DNA of 64,000 bases. Origin: Streptomyces sp. NWU339. Its GTDB lineage: Bacteria > Actinomycetota > Actinomycetes > Streptomycetales > Streptomycetaceae. The stretch spans positions 90,216 through 154,215 of the forward strand of contig NZ_QFRK01000012.1 of NCBI RefSeq assembly GCF_003143855.1, given 5' to 3'. Position 1 is the stretch's first letter. Each line of letters starts with the position of its first letter. Positions 1-8,230 of this stretch are shown here, piece after piece. The position numbers and the translations under genes were made by a program. The notes beneath the pieces were generated by a model. It saw only the letters and a program-made list of their open reading frames with translations. It searched no databases and was not told where the DNA came from.

Positions 1-404
1 TCAAAGGCGTGGACAAGACCTACTTGGTGCTGAAGGTCGCCCAGGGTGACCTGACGGTGCGTGTGCCAGCGGACAATGCGGAGTTCGTCGGCGTACGTGA
101 TGTGGTCGGTCAGGACGGGTTGGACCGGGTCTTCGAGGTGCTGCGCGCACCGTACGCCGAGGAGCCCACGAACTGGTCCCGTCGCTACAAGGCAAACCTG
201 GAGAAGCTCGCTTCGGGCGATGTCATCAAGGTCGCGGAAGTCGTGCGTGACCTGTGGCGCCGCGAGCGTGAGCGCGGACTCTCCGCCGGTGAGAAGCGCA
301 TGCTCGCCAAGGCGCGCCAGATTCTGGTCAGCGAGCTCGCCCTCGCGGAGAAGACCAACGAGGACAAGGCCGAGGCTCTCCTCGACGAGGTTCTCGCCTC
401 GTAA
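1..404 (+). CDS. carD: CarD-family RNA polymerase-binding transcription factor, 5' partial
   Basis: The gene enters from the left edge; the first complete codon is at position 3 and about 30 N-terminal residues (part of the RNAP-interacting Tudor-like domain) are missing. What remains matches mycobacterial CarD from memory: the KTYLVLKVAQGDLTVRVPA end of the N-terminal domain, then the helical DNA-binding domain with EEPTNWSRRYKANLEKLASG and GLSAGEKRMLAKARQIL. The family binds the RNAP beta lobe and stabilises open complexes at rRNA and other promoters. It is followed by a 437-bp gap before ispD, so co-transcription is uncertain. The identification is firm; the start lies outside the window. 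Confidence 0.95.
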   Translation, partial: KGVDKTYLVLKVAQGDLTVRVPADNAEFVGVRDVVGQDGLDRVFEVLRAPYAEEPTNWSRRYKANLEKLASGDVIKVAEVVRDLWRRERERGLSAGEKRMLAKARQILVSELALAEKTNEDKAEALLDEVLAS

Positions 405-841
405 GGCGAGACGGACGAGGCAGGCGGAGCTTCACGTCGCCAGTACGTACATCGAAGTGCGTCGAAATGCCGCGGTGCCCGATGACGGATGTGATGTCGC
501 CGGGCGCTGCGGCATGTCCGTCCCCGGGCGGCACCCGTACTCCGCAGCCGGTCCGTACGCCGCACCCCTGCGCCGTACACACCCGCTCCGTACGCCCCCG
601 CGCCGCGCCCCGCAGCGCTTCCCGGCACGTGCGCCGCGCCGGGAAAGTGTCACCACGCGTGTCCCCGCCCCTGGCGTGCGGGTCCGGGCGGCCGGCCCGA
701 CCAGAGTCACGGAAGGGGCTGGTCAAGGCGGTACGCCCGGCGCTCCCCCCACTCCGGGAGCAGGGGCTACGCCCAGGCCATACCCACCCAGGCCCTGTCG
801 TCAAACTCCCCGGGCCGAGCACACCAACCTGACAGGAACCG
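405..841. other. Intergenic region carD-ispD, no gene seen
   Basis: This stretch of 437 bp is low-complexity and C-rich. The hexamer ccgtac recurs several times between about 535 and 600. Long open frames cross it on both strands but run on into carD or ispD in wrong frames and lack family features, so I treat them as shadows. No clear hairpin terminator or promoter could be picked out by eye. Confidence 0.5.
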
Positions 842-1618
842 ATGTCTGACGATCCGCTCCTTCCGCCGACGCCGAACCCCGCATCCGGCCGTACGACCGC
901 CCGCACGGCGGCCGTGATCCCGGCCGCCGGCCGGGGCGTGCGCCTCGGGCCGGGAGCCCCCAAGGCGCTCCGCGCGCTGGGCGGCACGCCCATGCTCATC
1001 CACGCGATCCGCGCGATGGCCGCGTCCCGCGCCGTCTCCCTGGTCGTCGTCGTGGCCCCGCCCGAGGGCGCCGCGGAGGTCAGGACGCTGCTCGACGCGT
1101 ACGCGCTGCCCGACCGCACCGACTTCGTCGTCGTCCCCGGTGGGGAGACCCGCCAGGAGTCGGTGAAGCTCGGCCTCGACGCCCTGCCGCCCGGCTTCGA
1201 CATCGTCCTGGTGCACGACGCGGCCCGCCCGCTCGTCCCCGTGGACACCGTGGACGCCGTCGTCGCGGCCGTCCGTGACGGCGCCCCCGCCGTGGTCCCG
1301 GCGCTGCCGCTGGCCGACACCGTCAAGCAGGTCGAACCGGCCGACGCCCCCGGCGAGCCGGAGCCCGTGGTCGCCACTCCCGACCGGTCCCTGCTGCGTG
1401 CCGTGCAGACCCCGCAGGGCTTCGACCGGGCCACCCTGGTGCACGCGCACGAGACGGTGACCGACGACGTCACCGACGACGCGAGCATGGTCGAGCAGCT
1501 CGGCCGGACCGTCGTCACCGTCCCCGGCCACGAGGAGGCCTTCAAGGTCACCCGTCCCCTGGACCTCGTCCTCGCGGAGGCGGTCCTGGCCCGCAGGAGG
1601 CTCAACGATGGCTTCTGA
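842..1618 (+). CDS. ispD: 2-C-methyl-D-erythritol 4-phosphate cytidylyltransferase
   Basis: Third step of the MEP isoprenoid pathway: CTP + MEP gives CDP-ME. The 258-residue protein has the CTP-binding PAAGRGVRLG loop (27-36) followed by K41, the GGETRQESV segment (100-108) and VHDAARP (124-130), all diagnostic for IspD. An N-terminal Pro/Ala-rich extension of about 20 residues precedes the fold. The ATG at 842 has only a weak ribosome site (aggaac). The stop lies inside the ispF start region (11-nt overlap), so the two genes are translationally coupled as in other actinobacteria. Confidence 0.96.
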   Translation: MSDDPLLPPTPNPASGRTTARTAAVIPAAGRGVRLGPGAPKALRALGGTPMLIHAIRAMAASRAVSLVVVVAPPEGAAEVRTLLDAYALPDRTDFVVVPGGETRQESVKLGLDALPPGFDIVLVHDAARPLVPVDTVDAVVAAVRDGAPAVVPALPLADTVKQVEPADAPGEPEPVVATPDRSLLRAVQTPQGFDRATLVHAHETVTDDVTDDASMVEQLGRTVVTVPGHEEAFKVTRPLDLVLAEAVLARRRLNDGF

Positions 1619-2105
1619 ACCCCTGCCGGTGCTCCCGCGGGTCGGCATCGGCACCGACATCCACGCCTTCGAGGACGGCCGGGAACTGTGGTGCGCCGGC
1701 CTCAAGTGGGAGGGCCAGGGGCCCGGGCTCGCCGGGCACTCCGACGCCGACGTCGTGGCGCACGCCGCCTGCAACGCCCTGTTCTCCGCCGCCGGCCTCG
1801 GTGACCTGGGGCAGCACTTCGGCACCGGGCGGCCCGAGTGGTCCGGCGCCTCCGGCGTGACCCTGCTGACCGAGGCCGCGCGGATCGTGCGGGCGGCCGG
1901 CTTCCGGATCGGCAACGTCGCGGTGCAGGTGGTGGGGGACCGGCCCAAGATCGGCAAGCGCCGGGACGAGGCCCAGAAGATCCTCACCGAGGCCGCCGGC
2001 GCACCGGTGTCGGTCTCCGGCGCCACCACCGACGGACTCGGGTTCCCCGGCCGCGGCGAAGGACTGATGGCCGTCGCCACCGCCCTCGTCGTCCACACCG
2101 GCTGA
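1608..2105 (+). CDS. ispF: 2-C-methyl-D-erythritol 2,4-cyclodiphosphate synthase
   Basis: Converts CDP-ME 2-phosphate to ME-2,4-cyclodiphosphate in the MEP pathway. The 165-residue protein shows the metal-binding GTDIHAF (D17, H19) and AHAACNA (H52) segments, the AGHSDADV loop, and TTDGLGFPGRGEGL near the C terminus. It begins 11 nt upstream of the end of ispD, which implies coupled expression. Length is normal for the family. IspE is not in this window. Confidence 0.97.
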   Translation: MASEPLPVLPRVGIGTDIHAFEDGRELWCAGLKWEGQGPGLAGHSDADVVAHAACNALFSAAGLGDLGQHFGTGRPEWSGASGVTLLTEAARIVRAAGFRIGNVAVQVVGDRPKIGKRRDEAQKILTEAAGAPVSVSGATTDGLGFPGRGEGLMAVATALVVHTG

Positions 2106-2180
2106 CGACACGGACAGGGAGGACGACACGGGCCGGGAAAGGGGCGCGAGGCACCGTCCCGGGCCGACTACCCTGGAGGG

Positions 2181-3587
2181 GTGACTATTCGCCTGTACGA
2201 CACCAGCGCCCGGCAGATCCGTGACTTCACCCCGCTCCAGCCGGGTTGCGTCTCGATCTACCTGTGCGGTGCCACCGTCCAGGCGGCACCGCACATCGGG
2301 CACATCCGCTCGGGACTGAACTTCGACATCATGCGCCGCTGGTTCGAGTACCGCGGCCTGAAGGTGACGTTCATCCGCAACGTCACGGACATCGACGACA
2401 AGATCATCGCGAAGTCCGCGGAGCAGAACCGCCCCTGGTGGGCCATCGGCTACGAGAACGAGCGCGCCTTCACAGACGGCTACCAGGTCCTCGGCTGCCT
2501 CCCCCCGACCTACGAACCGCGTGCCACCGGCCACATCACCGAGATGGTCGAGATGATGCGCGGCCTCATCGAGCGCGGCCACGCCTACGAGGCCGACGGC
2601 AACGTCTACTTCGCCGTCACCTCGTTCCCCGAGTACCTGGGACTGTCCAACCAGGAGCTCGACAACCTGCTCCAGCCGTCCGGCGAGGGCGAGACCGGCA
2701 AGCGCGACCCGCGCGACTTCGCCATGTGGAAGGCGGCCAAGCCCGGCGAGCCGAGCTGGGAGACGCCGTGGGGCCGCGGGCGTCCCGGCTGGCACCTGGA
2801 GTGCTCGGCGATGGCCCACAAGTACCTCGGCACCGCCTTCGACATCCACGGCGGCGGCCTCGACCTGATCTTCCCGCACCACGAGAACGAGATCGCCCAG
2901 GCCAAGGCCTACGGCGACGAGTTCGCCCGGTACTGGGTGCACAACGCCTGGGTCACCATGAGCGGCGAGAAGATGTCGAAGTCGCTCGGCAACAGCGTCC
3001 TGGTCTCCGAGATGGTCAAGCGCTGGCGGCCCATCGTGCTCCGCTACTACCTCGGCACCCCGCACTACCGCTCGATGATCGAGTACAGCGAGGACGCCCT
3101 GCGCGAGGCCGAGTCCGCGTTCGCGCGGATCGAAGGCTTCATCCAGCGGGTGGGCGAGCTGACCGGCACGCCCGGCGCCGTCGAGCCGGCCACCGAGGTG
3201 CCGCCCGCCTTCGCCGAGGCCATGGACGACGACCTCGGCGTACCGCAGGCCCTGGCGGTGGTGCACACCACCGTCCGGCAGGGCAACAGCGCGCTGGCCG
3301 CCGACGACAAGGAAGCGGCCGTCGCCCGCCTCGCCGAGGTGCGCGCCATGCTCGCGGTCCTCGGCCTGGACCCCCTCGACGCGCACTGGGCCGGCGACGG
3401 CGACCGCGGCGAGGAGCTGAGCGGCGTCGTCGACACCCTCGTCCGCATGGTCCTCGACCAGCGCGAGGCCGCCCGCGCCCGCAAGGACTGGTCCACCGCG
3501 GACGCCATCCGGGACCAGCTCGGCCAGTCCGGACTGGTCATCGAGGACAGCCCGCAGGGACCGCGCTGGAGCCTCGGTCCGCGCTGA
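2181..3587 (+). CDS. cysS: Cysteinyl-tRNA synthetase
   Basis: Charges tRNA-Cys with cysteine. The 468-residue class I synthetase has the zinc Cys at C29 (YLCGATVQ), the HIGH signature at 38-41, the WHLECSAMA and HHENEIAQ zinc/cysteine segments, and KMSKS at about 264-268. It starts at a GTG preceded by ggaggg a few bases upstream, a good ribosome site. In Streptomyces it commonly follows ispF and precedes an rlmB-type gene, as here. MshC, the mycothiol ligase paralogue, is unlikely because the ispF-cysS-rlmB order marks the housekeeping synthetase and length is typical. Confidence 0.96.
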   Translation: MTIRLYDTSARQIRDFTPLQPGCVSIYLCGATVQAAPHIGHIRSGLNFDIMRRWFEYRGLKVTFIRNVTDIDDKIIAKSAEQNRPWWAIGYENERAFTDGYQVLGCLPPTYEPRATGHITEMVEMMRGLIERGHAYEADGNVYFAVTSFPEYLGLSNQELDNLLQPSGEGETGKRDPRDFAMWKAAKPGEPSWETPWGRGRPGWHLECSAMAHKYLGTAFDIHGGGLDLIFPHHENEIAQAKAYGDEFARYWVHNAWVTMSGEKMSKSLGNSVLVSEMVKRWRPIVLRYYLGTPHYRSMIEYSEDALREAESAFARIEGFIQRVGELTGTPGAVEPATEVPPAFAEAMDDDLGVPQALAVVHTTVRQGNSALAADDKEAAVARLAEVRAMLAVLGLDPLDAHWAGDGDRGEELSGVVDTLVRMVLDQREAARARKDWSTADAIRDQLGQSGLVIEDSPQGPRWSLGPR

Positions 3588-3775
3588 GGCAGGAGGAGGC
3601 GCCTCCTGAAATCTCCTGGAACCTCCGGGTTCCCCAAGATCGGGTTGTGCCGTCCGGGCCTCCGGGCGGCACACTTCACAGACGTAACACACACGCACGC
3701 GTGGGTACCTGCGGACGGACGCACATGAGCACGCACGCAGGCGCGCACGGACGACTTCACGGAGACGGGTACATC

Positions 3776-4717
3776 ATGGCCGCGAACAACCGCCGCATGT
3801 CCGGCAAGAAGGGCGCGCAGGTCGGCAGCGGCGGCCAGCGGCGCCGGGGCCTGGAGGGCAAGGGGCCCACGCCCCCCGCCGAGATGCGCAAGGGGCACGC
3901 CAAGCAGCGCGCCGCCCAGGCGAAGGCACGCCGCGCCGCCGGACGCGCCCCGCAGCGGCGCGGCGGCGGCCGCTCGACCTCCGAACTCGTCGTCGGACGC
4001 AACCCCGTCGTCGAGGCGCTGCGCGAGGGCGTGCCCGCCTCCACGCTGTACGTCCAGCAGTTCATCGACAACGACGAGCGGGTGCGCGAGGCGCTCCAGC
4101 TCGCGGCCGAGCGCGGCGGCATCAACCTCATGGAGGCCCCCCGCCCCGAACTCGACCGGATGACCAACGGGCTGAACCACCAGGGCCTGGTCCTCCAGGT
4201 CCCGCCGTACGAGTACGCGCACCCGGAGGACCTCGTCGCGGGCGCCCACGACGAGGGCCGGGACCCGCTGATCGTCGCCCTCGACGGAGTCACCGACCCG
4301 CGCAACCTCGGCGCCGTCGTCCGCTCCGTCTCCGCCTTCGGCGGCCACGGCGTCGTCGTCCCCGAGCGGCGGGCCGCCGGGATGACCGCCGGAGCCTGGA
4401 AGACGTCCGCCGGCACGGCCGCCCGTACGCCCGTCGCCCGCGCCACCAACCTGACGCGCGCCCTGGAGGCGTACAAGAAGGCGGGGATCGTGGTCGTCGG
4501 GCTGGCCGCCGACGGGGAGTCCGAGATCGGCGAACTGGACGCGCTGGCGGGCCCGGTCGTGATCGTCGTCGGCAGCGAGGGCAAGGGGCTGTCCCGACTG
4601 GTCGGTGAAACCTGCGACTTCCGGGTGCGGATCCCGATGCCGGGCGGCGCCGAATCGCTCAACGCCGGTGTGGCGGCGGGAGTCGTGCTGTACGAGGCGG
4701 CACGCCGCCGCGCCTGA
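3776..4717 (+). CDS. rlmB: TrmH-family 23S rRNA (guanosine 2'-O) methyltransferase RlmB
   Basis: SPOUT-class SAM-dependent ribose methyltransferase of 313 residues. The first ~75 residues are a very basic, Gly/Arg/Lys-rich extension. A SpoU substrate-binding domain follows (VVGRNPVVEALREG), then the knotted catalytic domain with motif 1 DPRNLGAVVRS (about 172), motif 2 VGSEGKGLS (about 264) and motif 3 IPMPGGAESLN (about 287). The ATG at 3776 is chosen because ggag lies upstream and the basic tail is typical of actinobacterial homologues. It lies 188 nt after cysS. Exact RNA target is inferred from the family. Confidence 0.9.
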   Translation: MAANNRRMSGKKGAQVGSGGQRRRGLEGKGPTPPAEMRKGHAKQRAAQAKARRAAGRAPQRRGGGRSTSELVVGRNPVVEALREGVPASTLYVQQFIDNDERVREALQLAAERGGINLMEAPRPELDRMTNGLNHQGLVLQVPPYEYAHPEDLVAGAHDEGRDPLIVALDGVTDPRNLGAVVRSVSAFGGHGVVVPERRAAGMTAGAWKTSAGTAARTPVARATNLTRALEAYKKAGIVVVGLAADGESEIGELDALAGPVVIVVGSEGKGLSRLVGETCDFRVRIPMPGGAESLNAGVAAGVVLYEAARRRA

Positions 4718-4835
4718 ACGGGCGTTCGACGCCATCACCCACACGGGGTATTCCGGGTGGTCCGGACAAGCTTGACGCGGTCCGGACACATCCGGCGCGT
4801 CAAAGCAGTGTCCTATCACCACGTCACTCGGTTAG

Positions 4836-6602
4836 ATGAGTGTGGACACCAGAACACCCCGCACACCCACGGGGGACCGCTCGTCGGGACTCGACGACGC
4901 TCCCGCGCTGAGCATGGTGAAGGTGCCGAGCGATCCGGCGCAGGTCATCGTCAATCACGCCAGCTTCCGCGTGCAGCTGGGCGCCTCGACGCGACGCGCC
5001 CGATCCCTGCGGATCGCACGGCACTTCAGCGTCGCCCAGGGCGCGCCCCGCATCCCCGTCGTCACCACCATGGGCGCCCCGGGCGGGACCGCGCCCCGGC
5101 GGCGCCCCGTCGTCTGGAGCAGTCGCTCCGCCCCCGACGACACCGGCGCGCACCGGCTTCTCCAGGCAGTGCGCCACGAAGGCGTCCGGCACGCCGACGA
5201 ACCGCTCACCGACGCCGGAGCGACCCGGGTCATCCCCCGTGTCGGCGAGGGGTACGGCTACGCCGACGACCCGGCCGCCACCCAGCCCATCGAAGTGCCC
5301 GTCATCGGCCCCCAGCGCACCCACGGCGGCGCACCGCCCCTGCTGCCCCCCATGCGCCCCGTCGGCAGCGCCTACGACGAACCGGCCTACGGCGGCTACG
5401 GGGACTACGGTTACGACGAGCACGGCTACGACGAACACGGTTACGACGAACACGGTTACGACGAGCACGGTTACGACGAACAGGGCCACGACACCGGCGA
5501 GTTCGAGGGCGGCGGTGGCCACCGGGCCGCCGACCGGAAATCCGGCGGCCGCCGGGCCAGGCGCCAAGGCGACGACCCGGCCCGGCACGCCTACTACCCC
5601 GGCCGCCGGATGAACCTCGGCGTCGTCCTGCTCCCGCTGCGCGTCTTCCTCGGCTTCATCTCCATCTACGCCGGCATGGGCAAACTCTGCGACCCCGTCT
5701 ACTTCGACGGCGGCGAACGCGGCTCCATGGTGACGTGGCTGAACACCCTGCACCCCTGGGAAGTCGCCCAGCCGCTCCAGCAGTTCGCCCTCGAGCACCC
5801 CGTCGGCGCCGGACTCGCCATCGCCTTCCTCCAGGTCGTCGTAGGCGTCCTCACCGTCCTCGGCTGCTGGCAGCGCGTCGCCGCCGTCGTCGGCGCCGTG
5901 CTCTCCGCCGCACTGCTGGTCACCGTCAGCTGGAAGAGCGCCCCCGCCTACGACGCGCCCGACATCATCTACCTCGCCGCCTGGTCCCCGCTGGTCATCG
6001 CCGGCGCCCCCGTCTACTCCGTCGACGGCCGCCTGGCCGCCCGCGCCTGGCGCCGCCTCGGCCCCCGTTCCGACCTGTGGGACCTGCGCCGCTACGTACT
6101 GCGCCGCGGCGCCCTCGTCACCGTCGTCGTCTGCGGGCTCACCCTGCTCGTCGGCTCGCTGCTCGGCGGTGCCGTGCGCGACGCCGACCGGGTGGTCGTC
6201 CCCGGGCCCGGCGAGGCCCCGCGCAACGAACTGCCCGGCTCCCCGCTCCCGAAGAAGCCCGACAGGAGCAGGCAGGGGACCCCGTCCGCCTCCACCTCGC
6301 CCAGCCGGAGCGCCTCCTCCGGAACGACCGGCCCGTCCGCCGGCACCACCAGCCCCGGCGCGACCCGGGACACCGGCGGCGCCGTCACCGGCGCGCCCAG
6401 CCAGACCCAGGGCACCACCGGTGAGGCCCCGCCCCAGCAGTCCTCCCCGGTCGACCAGGCCCCGAGCACCAGCTCCGGTCCCACCTCCGGCGGCGGCACC
6501 ACGGGCGGCGGCGGAGACGACGGTGTCCCGAGCGACGGCGGCGAAGAAGAGGCCCCGCCCCCCGAGAAGCCCGGCCGGCTCGTGGGCGGCCTCCTGGGGT
6601 AG
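4836..6602 (+). CDS. DoxX-family membrane protein with long disordered N and C arms
   Basis: A 588-residue protein. Residues 1-260 are hydrophilic and low-complexity, including five GYDEH/Q pentapeptides (nt 5409-5483). The central part (about 268-430) carries four hydrophobic segments and matches DoxX (LPLRVFLGFISIYAGMGKL; VVVGVLTVLG; VGAVLSAALLVTV; IIYLAAWSPLVI). A fifth membrane segment follows (TVVVCGLTLLVGSLLG), then a Ser/Thr/Pro/Gly-rich tail. DoxX proteins are linked to thiol/oxidant or quinone metabolism, but the role here is unknown. A 20-bp hairpin follows the stop, so it ends its transcript. It is a known conserved gene position in Streptomyces. Confidence 0.85.
   Translation: MSVDTRTPRTPTGDRSSGLDDAPALSMVKVPSDPAQVIVNHASFRVQLGASTRRARSLRIARHFSVAQGAPRIPVVTTMGAPGGTAPRRRPVVWSSRSAPDDTGAHRLLQAVRHEGVRHADEPLTDAGATRVIPRVGEGYGYADDPAATQPIEVPVIGPQRTHGGAPPLLPPMRPVGSAYDEPAYGGYGDYGYDEHGYDEHGYDEHGYDEHGYDEQGHDTGEFEGGGGHRAADRKSGGRRARRQGDDPARHAYYPGRRMNLGVVLLPLRVFLGFISIYAGMGKLCDPVYFDGGERGSMVTWLNTLHPWEVAQPLQQFALEHPVGAGLAIAFLQVVVGVLTVLGCWQRVAAVVGAVLSAALLVTVSWKSAPAYDAPDIIYLAAWSPLVIAGAPVYSVDGRLAARAWRRLGPRSDLWDLRRYVLRRGALVTVVVCGLTLLVGSLLGGAVRDADRVVVPGPGEAPRNELPGSPLPKKPDRSRQGTPSASTSPSRSASSGTTGPSAGTTSPGATRDTGGAVTGAPSQTQGTTGEAPPQQSSPVDQAPSTSSGPTSGGGTTGGGGDDGVPSDGGEEEAPPPEKPGRLVGGLLG
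5409..5483 (+). repeat. 15-bp tandem repeat coding (GYDEH)x4-GYDEQ
   Basis: Five in-frame 15-bp units (5409, 5424, 5439, 5454, 5469) encode the acidic, tyrosine-rich pentapeptide within the N-terminal arm of the DoxX protein. Units differ only at third positions and at the last residue (Q). Copy number could vary between strains. Confidence 0.85.
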
Positions 6603-6617
6603 CCCGTCCGCGCGCCG

Positions 6618-6663
6618 ACGACGACGGGGTCCCGCACGGTGACGTGCGGGACCCCGTCGTCGT
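6618..6663. terminator. Bidirectional hairpin terminator
   Basis: Perfect 20-bp stem (6618-6637 with 6644-6663) and a 6-nt loop ggtgac, placed between the converging DoxX gene and the nucleotidyltransferase gene. No U tract, as usual in Streptomyces. Confidence 0.85.
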
Positions 6664-6694
6664 GTCCGGACGGCGGTCGTGTCCGGATGGTGGG

Positions 6695-7426
6695 TCAGCG
6701 GTTCTGGGACGCCAGTTCCTTCGCCGCCTCGCTCAGGTCCTTCGCGGTGTCGATCGCCCGCCAGTAGGAGCCCTGCGGGATCGGGAACCCGGCCAGCCGG
6801 CGCTCACGGGCCAGTCGCGGGAACGTCGTACGCTCGTGGTCGCCGCGTTCCGGCAACAGGTCGGCGAACCCGGGGGAGAAGACGTACACACCCGCGTTGA
6901 TCTCGAACGTCGACGGCGGGGCCTCGATGAAGTCGGTGATGTGACCGAACCCGTCGGTCTGCACGGCACCCCACGGAAGGCGCGGGCGGGCCAGGGCGAG
7001 GGTCGCGACGGCGTCCCGCTCGGTGTGGAAGTCGGCCATGTCGCGCAGCGAGAAACGGGTCCAGATGTCGCCGTTCGTGGCGTACCAGGGCCGGTCCGGG
7101 TGCGGGAGGCGGGCGGCGGCGTACTTCAGACCGCCGCCGCGGCCGAGCGGCTCCGTCTCGACGACGGTGGTGACGGAGAGGGGCAGATCGGCGGTCTCCA
7201 GCCACTTCTGCAGCACCTCGGCGAGATGGCCGCAGGAGACCACCACGTCCGTGACGCCCTCCTCGGCGAGCCAGGAGAGCTGATGGCCGATGATCGGGGT
7301 CCCCGTACCGGGAATCTCGACCATCGGCTTGGGCCGGTCGTCGGTGTACGGACGAAGCCGGGAGCCTTGGCCGCCGGCCAGGACGACGGCTTGCACGGGC
7401 CGCGACGCGGCGCTCGGATCGGTCAT
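6695..7426 (-). CDS. NDP-sugar nucleotidyltransferase family protein
   Basis: A 243-residue protein of the glucose-1-phosphate nucleotidyltransferase (RfbA/GlmU-N-like) family. The NTP-binding signature AVVLAGGQGSRLRPYT (about 13-28) is followed by DRPKPMVEI with the sugar-phosphate lysine. Later family segments are NGDIWT (the metal Asp), EINAGVYVFSP and WRAIDTAKDL. It should activate a hexose-1-phosphate or a related phosphosugar; the substrate cannot be told from sequence. The ATG at 7426 is the first sensible start. It lies downstream of a small membrane-protein gene on the same strand, separated by 98 nt. Confidence 0.88.
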   Translation of the reverse strand: MTDPSAASRPVQAVVLAGGQGSRLRPYTDDRPKPMVEIPGTGTPIIGHQLSWLAEEGVTDVVVSCGHLAEVLQKWLETADLPLSVTTVVETEPLGRGGGLKYAAARLPHPDRPWYATNGDIWTRFSLRDMADFHTERDAVATLALARPRLPWGAVQTDGFGHITDFIEAPPSTFEINAGVYVFSPGFADLLPERGDHERTTFPRLARERRLAGFPIPQGSYWRAIDTAKDLSEAAKELASQNR

Positions 7427-7524
7427 GAGCGCACTGTACGTGGCAGCCGGGGGACCGGACGGGCCGGGCGGCAGGCCCTCCTGCGGGCCGTGGCGTGGGC
7501 CGTGGTGCGGCCCCTGGGGCGGGC

Positions 7525-8025
7525 TCAGCGGTGGGCGGTGAGCACCCCCGACGCGAAGGAGGTGTCGCAGACCGGACGGGCGAAGGACTGGGCCCTGGCG
7601 GGACCGTAGATCCGGACCGCCGCCTTGCCCAGCGCACGGGCGATCGACGCGCAGTGCCGCGCCAGCGACGGGCGGTCGTCCACCGCCTGCTGGAGGTGGG
7701 TGAGGGCGACGCCCGGGTTCTCCCGCTGCGACTCGACCAGGAGCGTGTCCCGCAGCACCTCGTGCGGGGCGCGCGCGGCGGCACGCGAGGAGGCGACGGC
7801 CGAGGACGCGCCGGGCACAGCCGTGTCGGCGGCGGCGAGCACCGGACCCGAAGGGTTCCCCGACCAGTTGACCCGGGCGACCGCGAGGGTTCCGGAGAAC
7901 ACCAGGACGACGGGCAGGACGAAGGCGAGGGTGCGGCCGACCCGGCGGGCGGGGCCCCGGCGGCTTCGCGTCTGAGGCGTAGTGGAGTGCTTCACGCGTG
8001 TGAGGGTAGCGTCCAGTGATGACAT
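7525..8025 (-). CDS. Conserved hypothetical membrane-anchored or secreted protein
   Basis: 166 residues. A basic N terminus (RSRRGPARRVGRT) leads into one hydrophobic segment (LAFVLPVVLVFSGTLAVARV, about 33-52), then a soluble extracytoplasmic part rich in Ala/Arg with a single Cys pair (C133 region ARHCAS and PVCDTS) that could form a disulfide. No known domain recognised. A GTG 10 codons downstream (VKHSTTP) is an alternative start; neither start has a good ribosome site. The gene order nucleotidyltransferase / this / msiK is what I recall for S. coelicolor. Confidence 0.7.
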   Translation of the reverse strand: MSSLDATLTRVKHSTTPQTRSRRGPARRVGRTLAFVLPVVLVFSGTLAVARVNWSGNPSGPVLAAADTAVPGASSAVASSRAAARAPHEVLRDTLLVESQRENPGVALTHLQQAVDDRPSLARHCASIARALGKAAVRIYGPARAQSFARPVCDTSFASGVLTAHR

Positions 8026-8144
8026 GGAGACATTCAGTCACTGGTTCGGGTGACATGGGCGGGACGTTTTCTGGGTAACGCGTTGACGCACACTGCTCGA
8101 AACGCGCTGAATGTCAGGGTGTTCGTCGACGACGCAGACGCACG

Positions 8145-8180
8145 GAAGAGGGCCCCGCAGCGGTCTGCGGGGCCCTCTTC
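8145..8180. terminator. Hairpin terminator downstream of msiK
   Basis: Perfect 16-bp stem gaagagggccccgcag / ctgcggggccctcttc with a 4-nt loop (8161-8164), located 50 nt beyond the msiK stop on its strand. Confidence 0.88.
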
Positions 8181-8230
8181 ATCAAGTCGAGTGAATCACC
8201 CGGTGTGGTGCGACGGTTCGGTCACGGCCC

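Noticed and set aside
61..849. Long plus-strand open frame across carD and the carD-ispD gap
   Set aside because: It overlaps CarD in a wrong frame, is Arg/Pro-rich text typical of GC-rich shadows, and has no family features.
328..3698. Very long minus-strand open frames opposite ispD, ispF and cysS
   Set aside because: They are antisense to clearly identified genes, with Gly/Ala/Arg/Val-rich composition and no motif. These are high-GC shadow frames.
7495..8019. Plus-strand open frames opposite the small membrane-protein gene
   Set aside because: The minus-strand product has a clear membrane segment and a shared order with other Streptomyces; the opposite frames are low-complexity.
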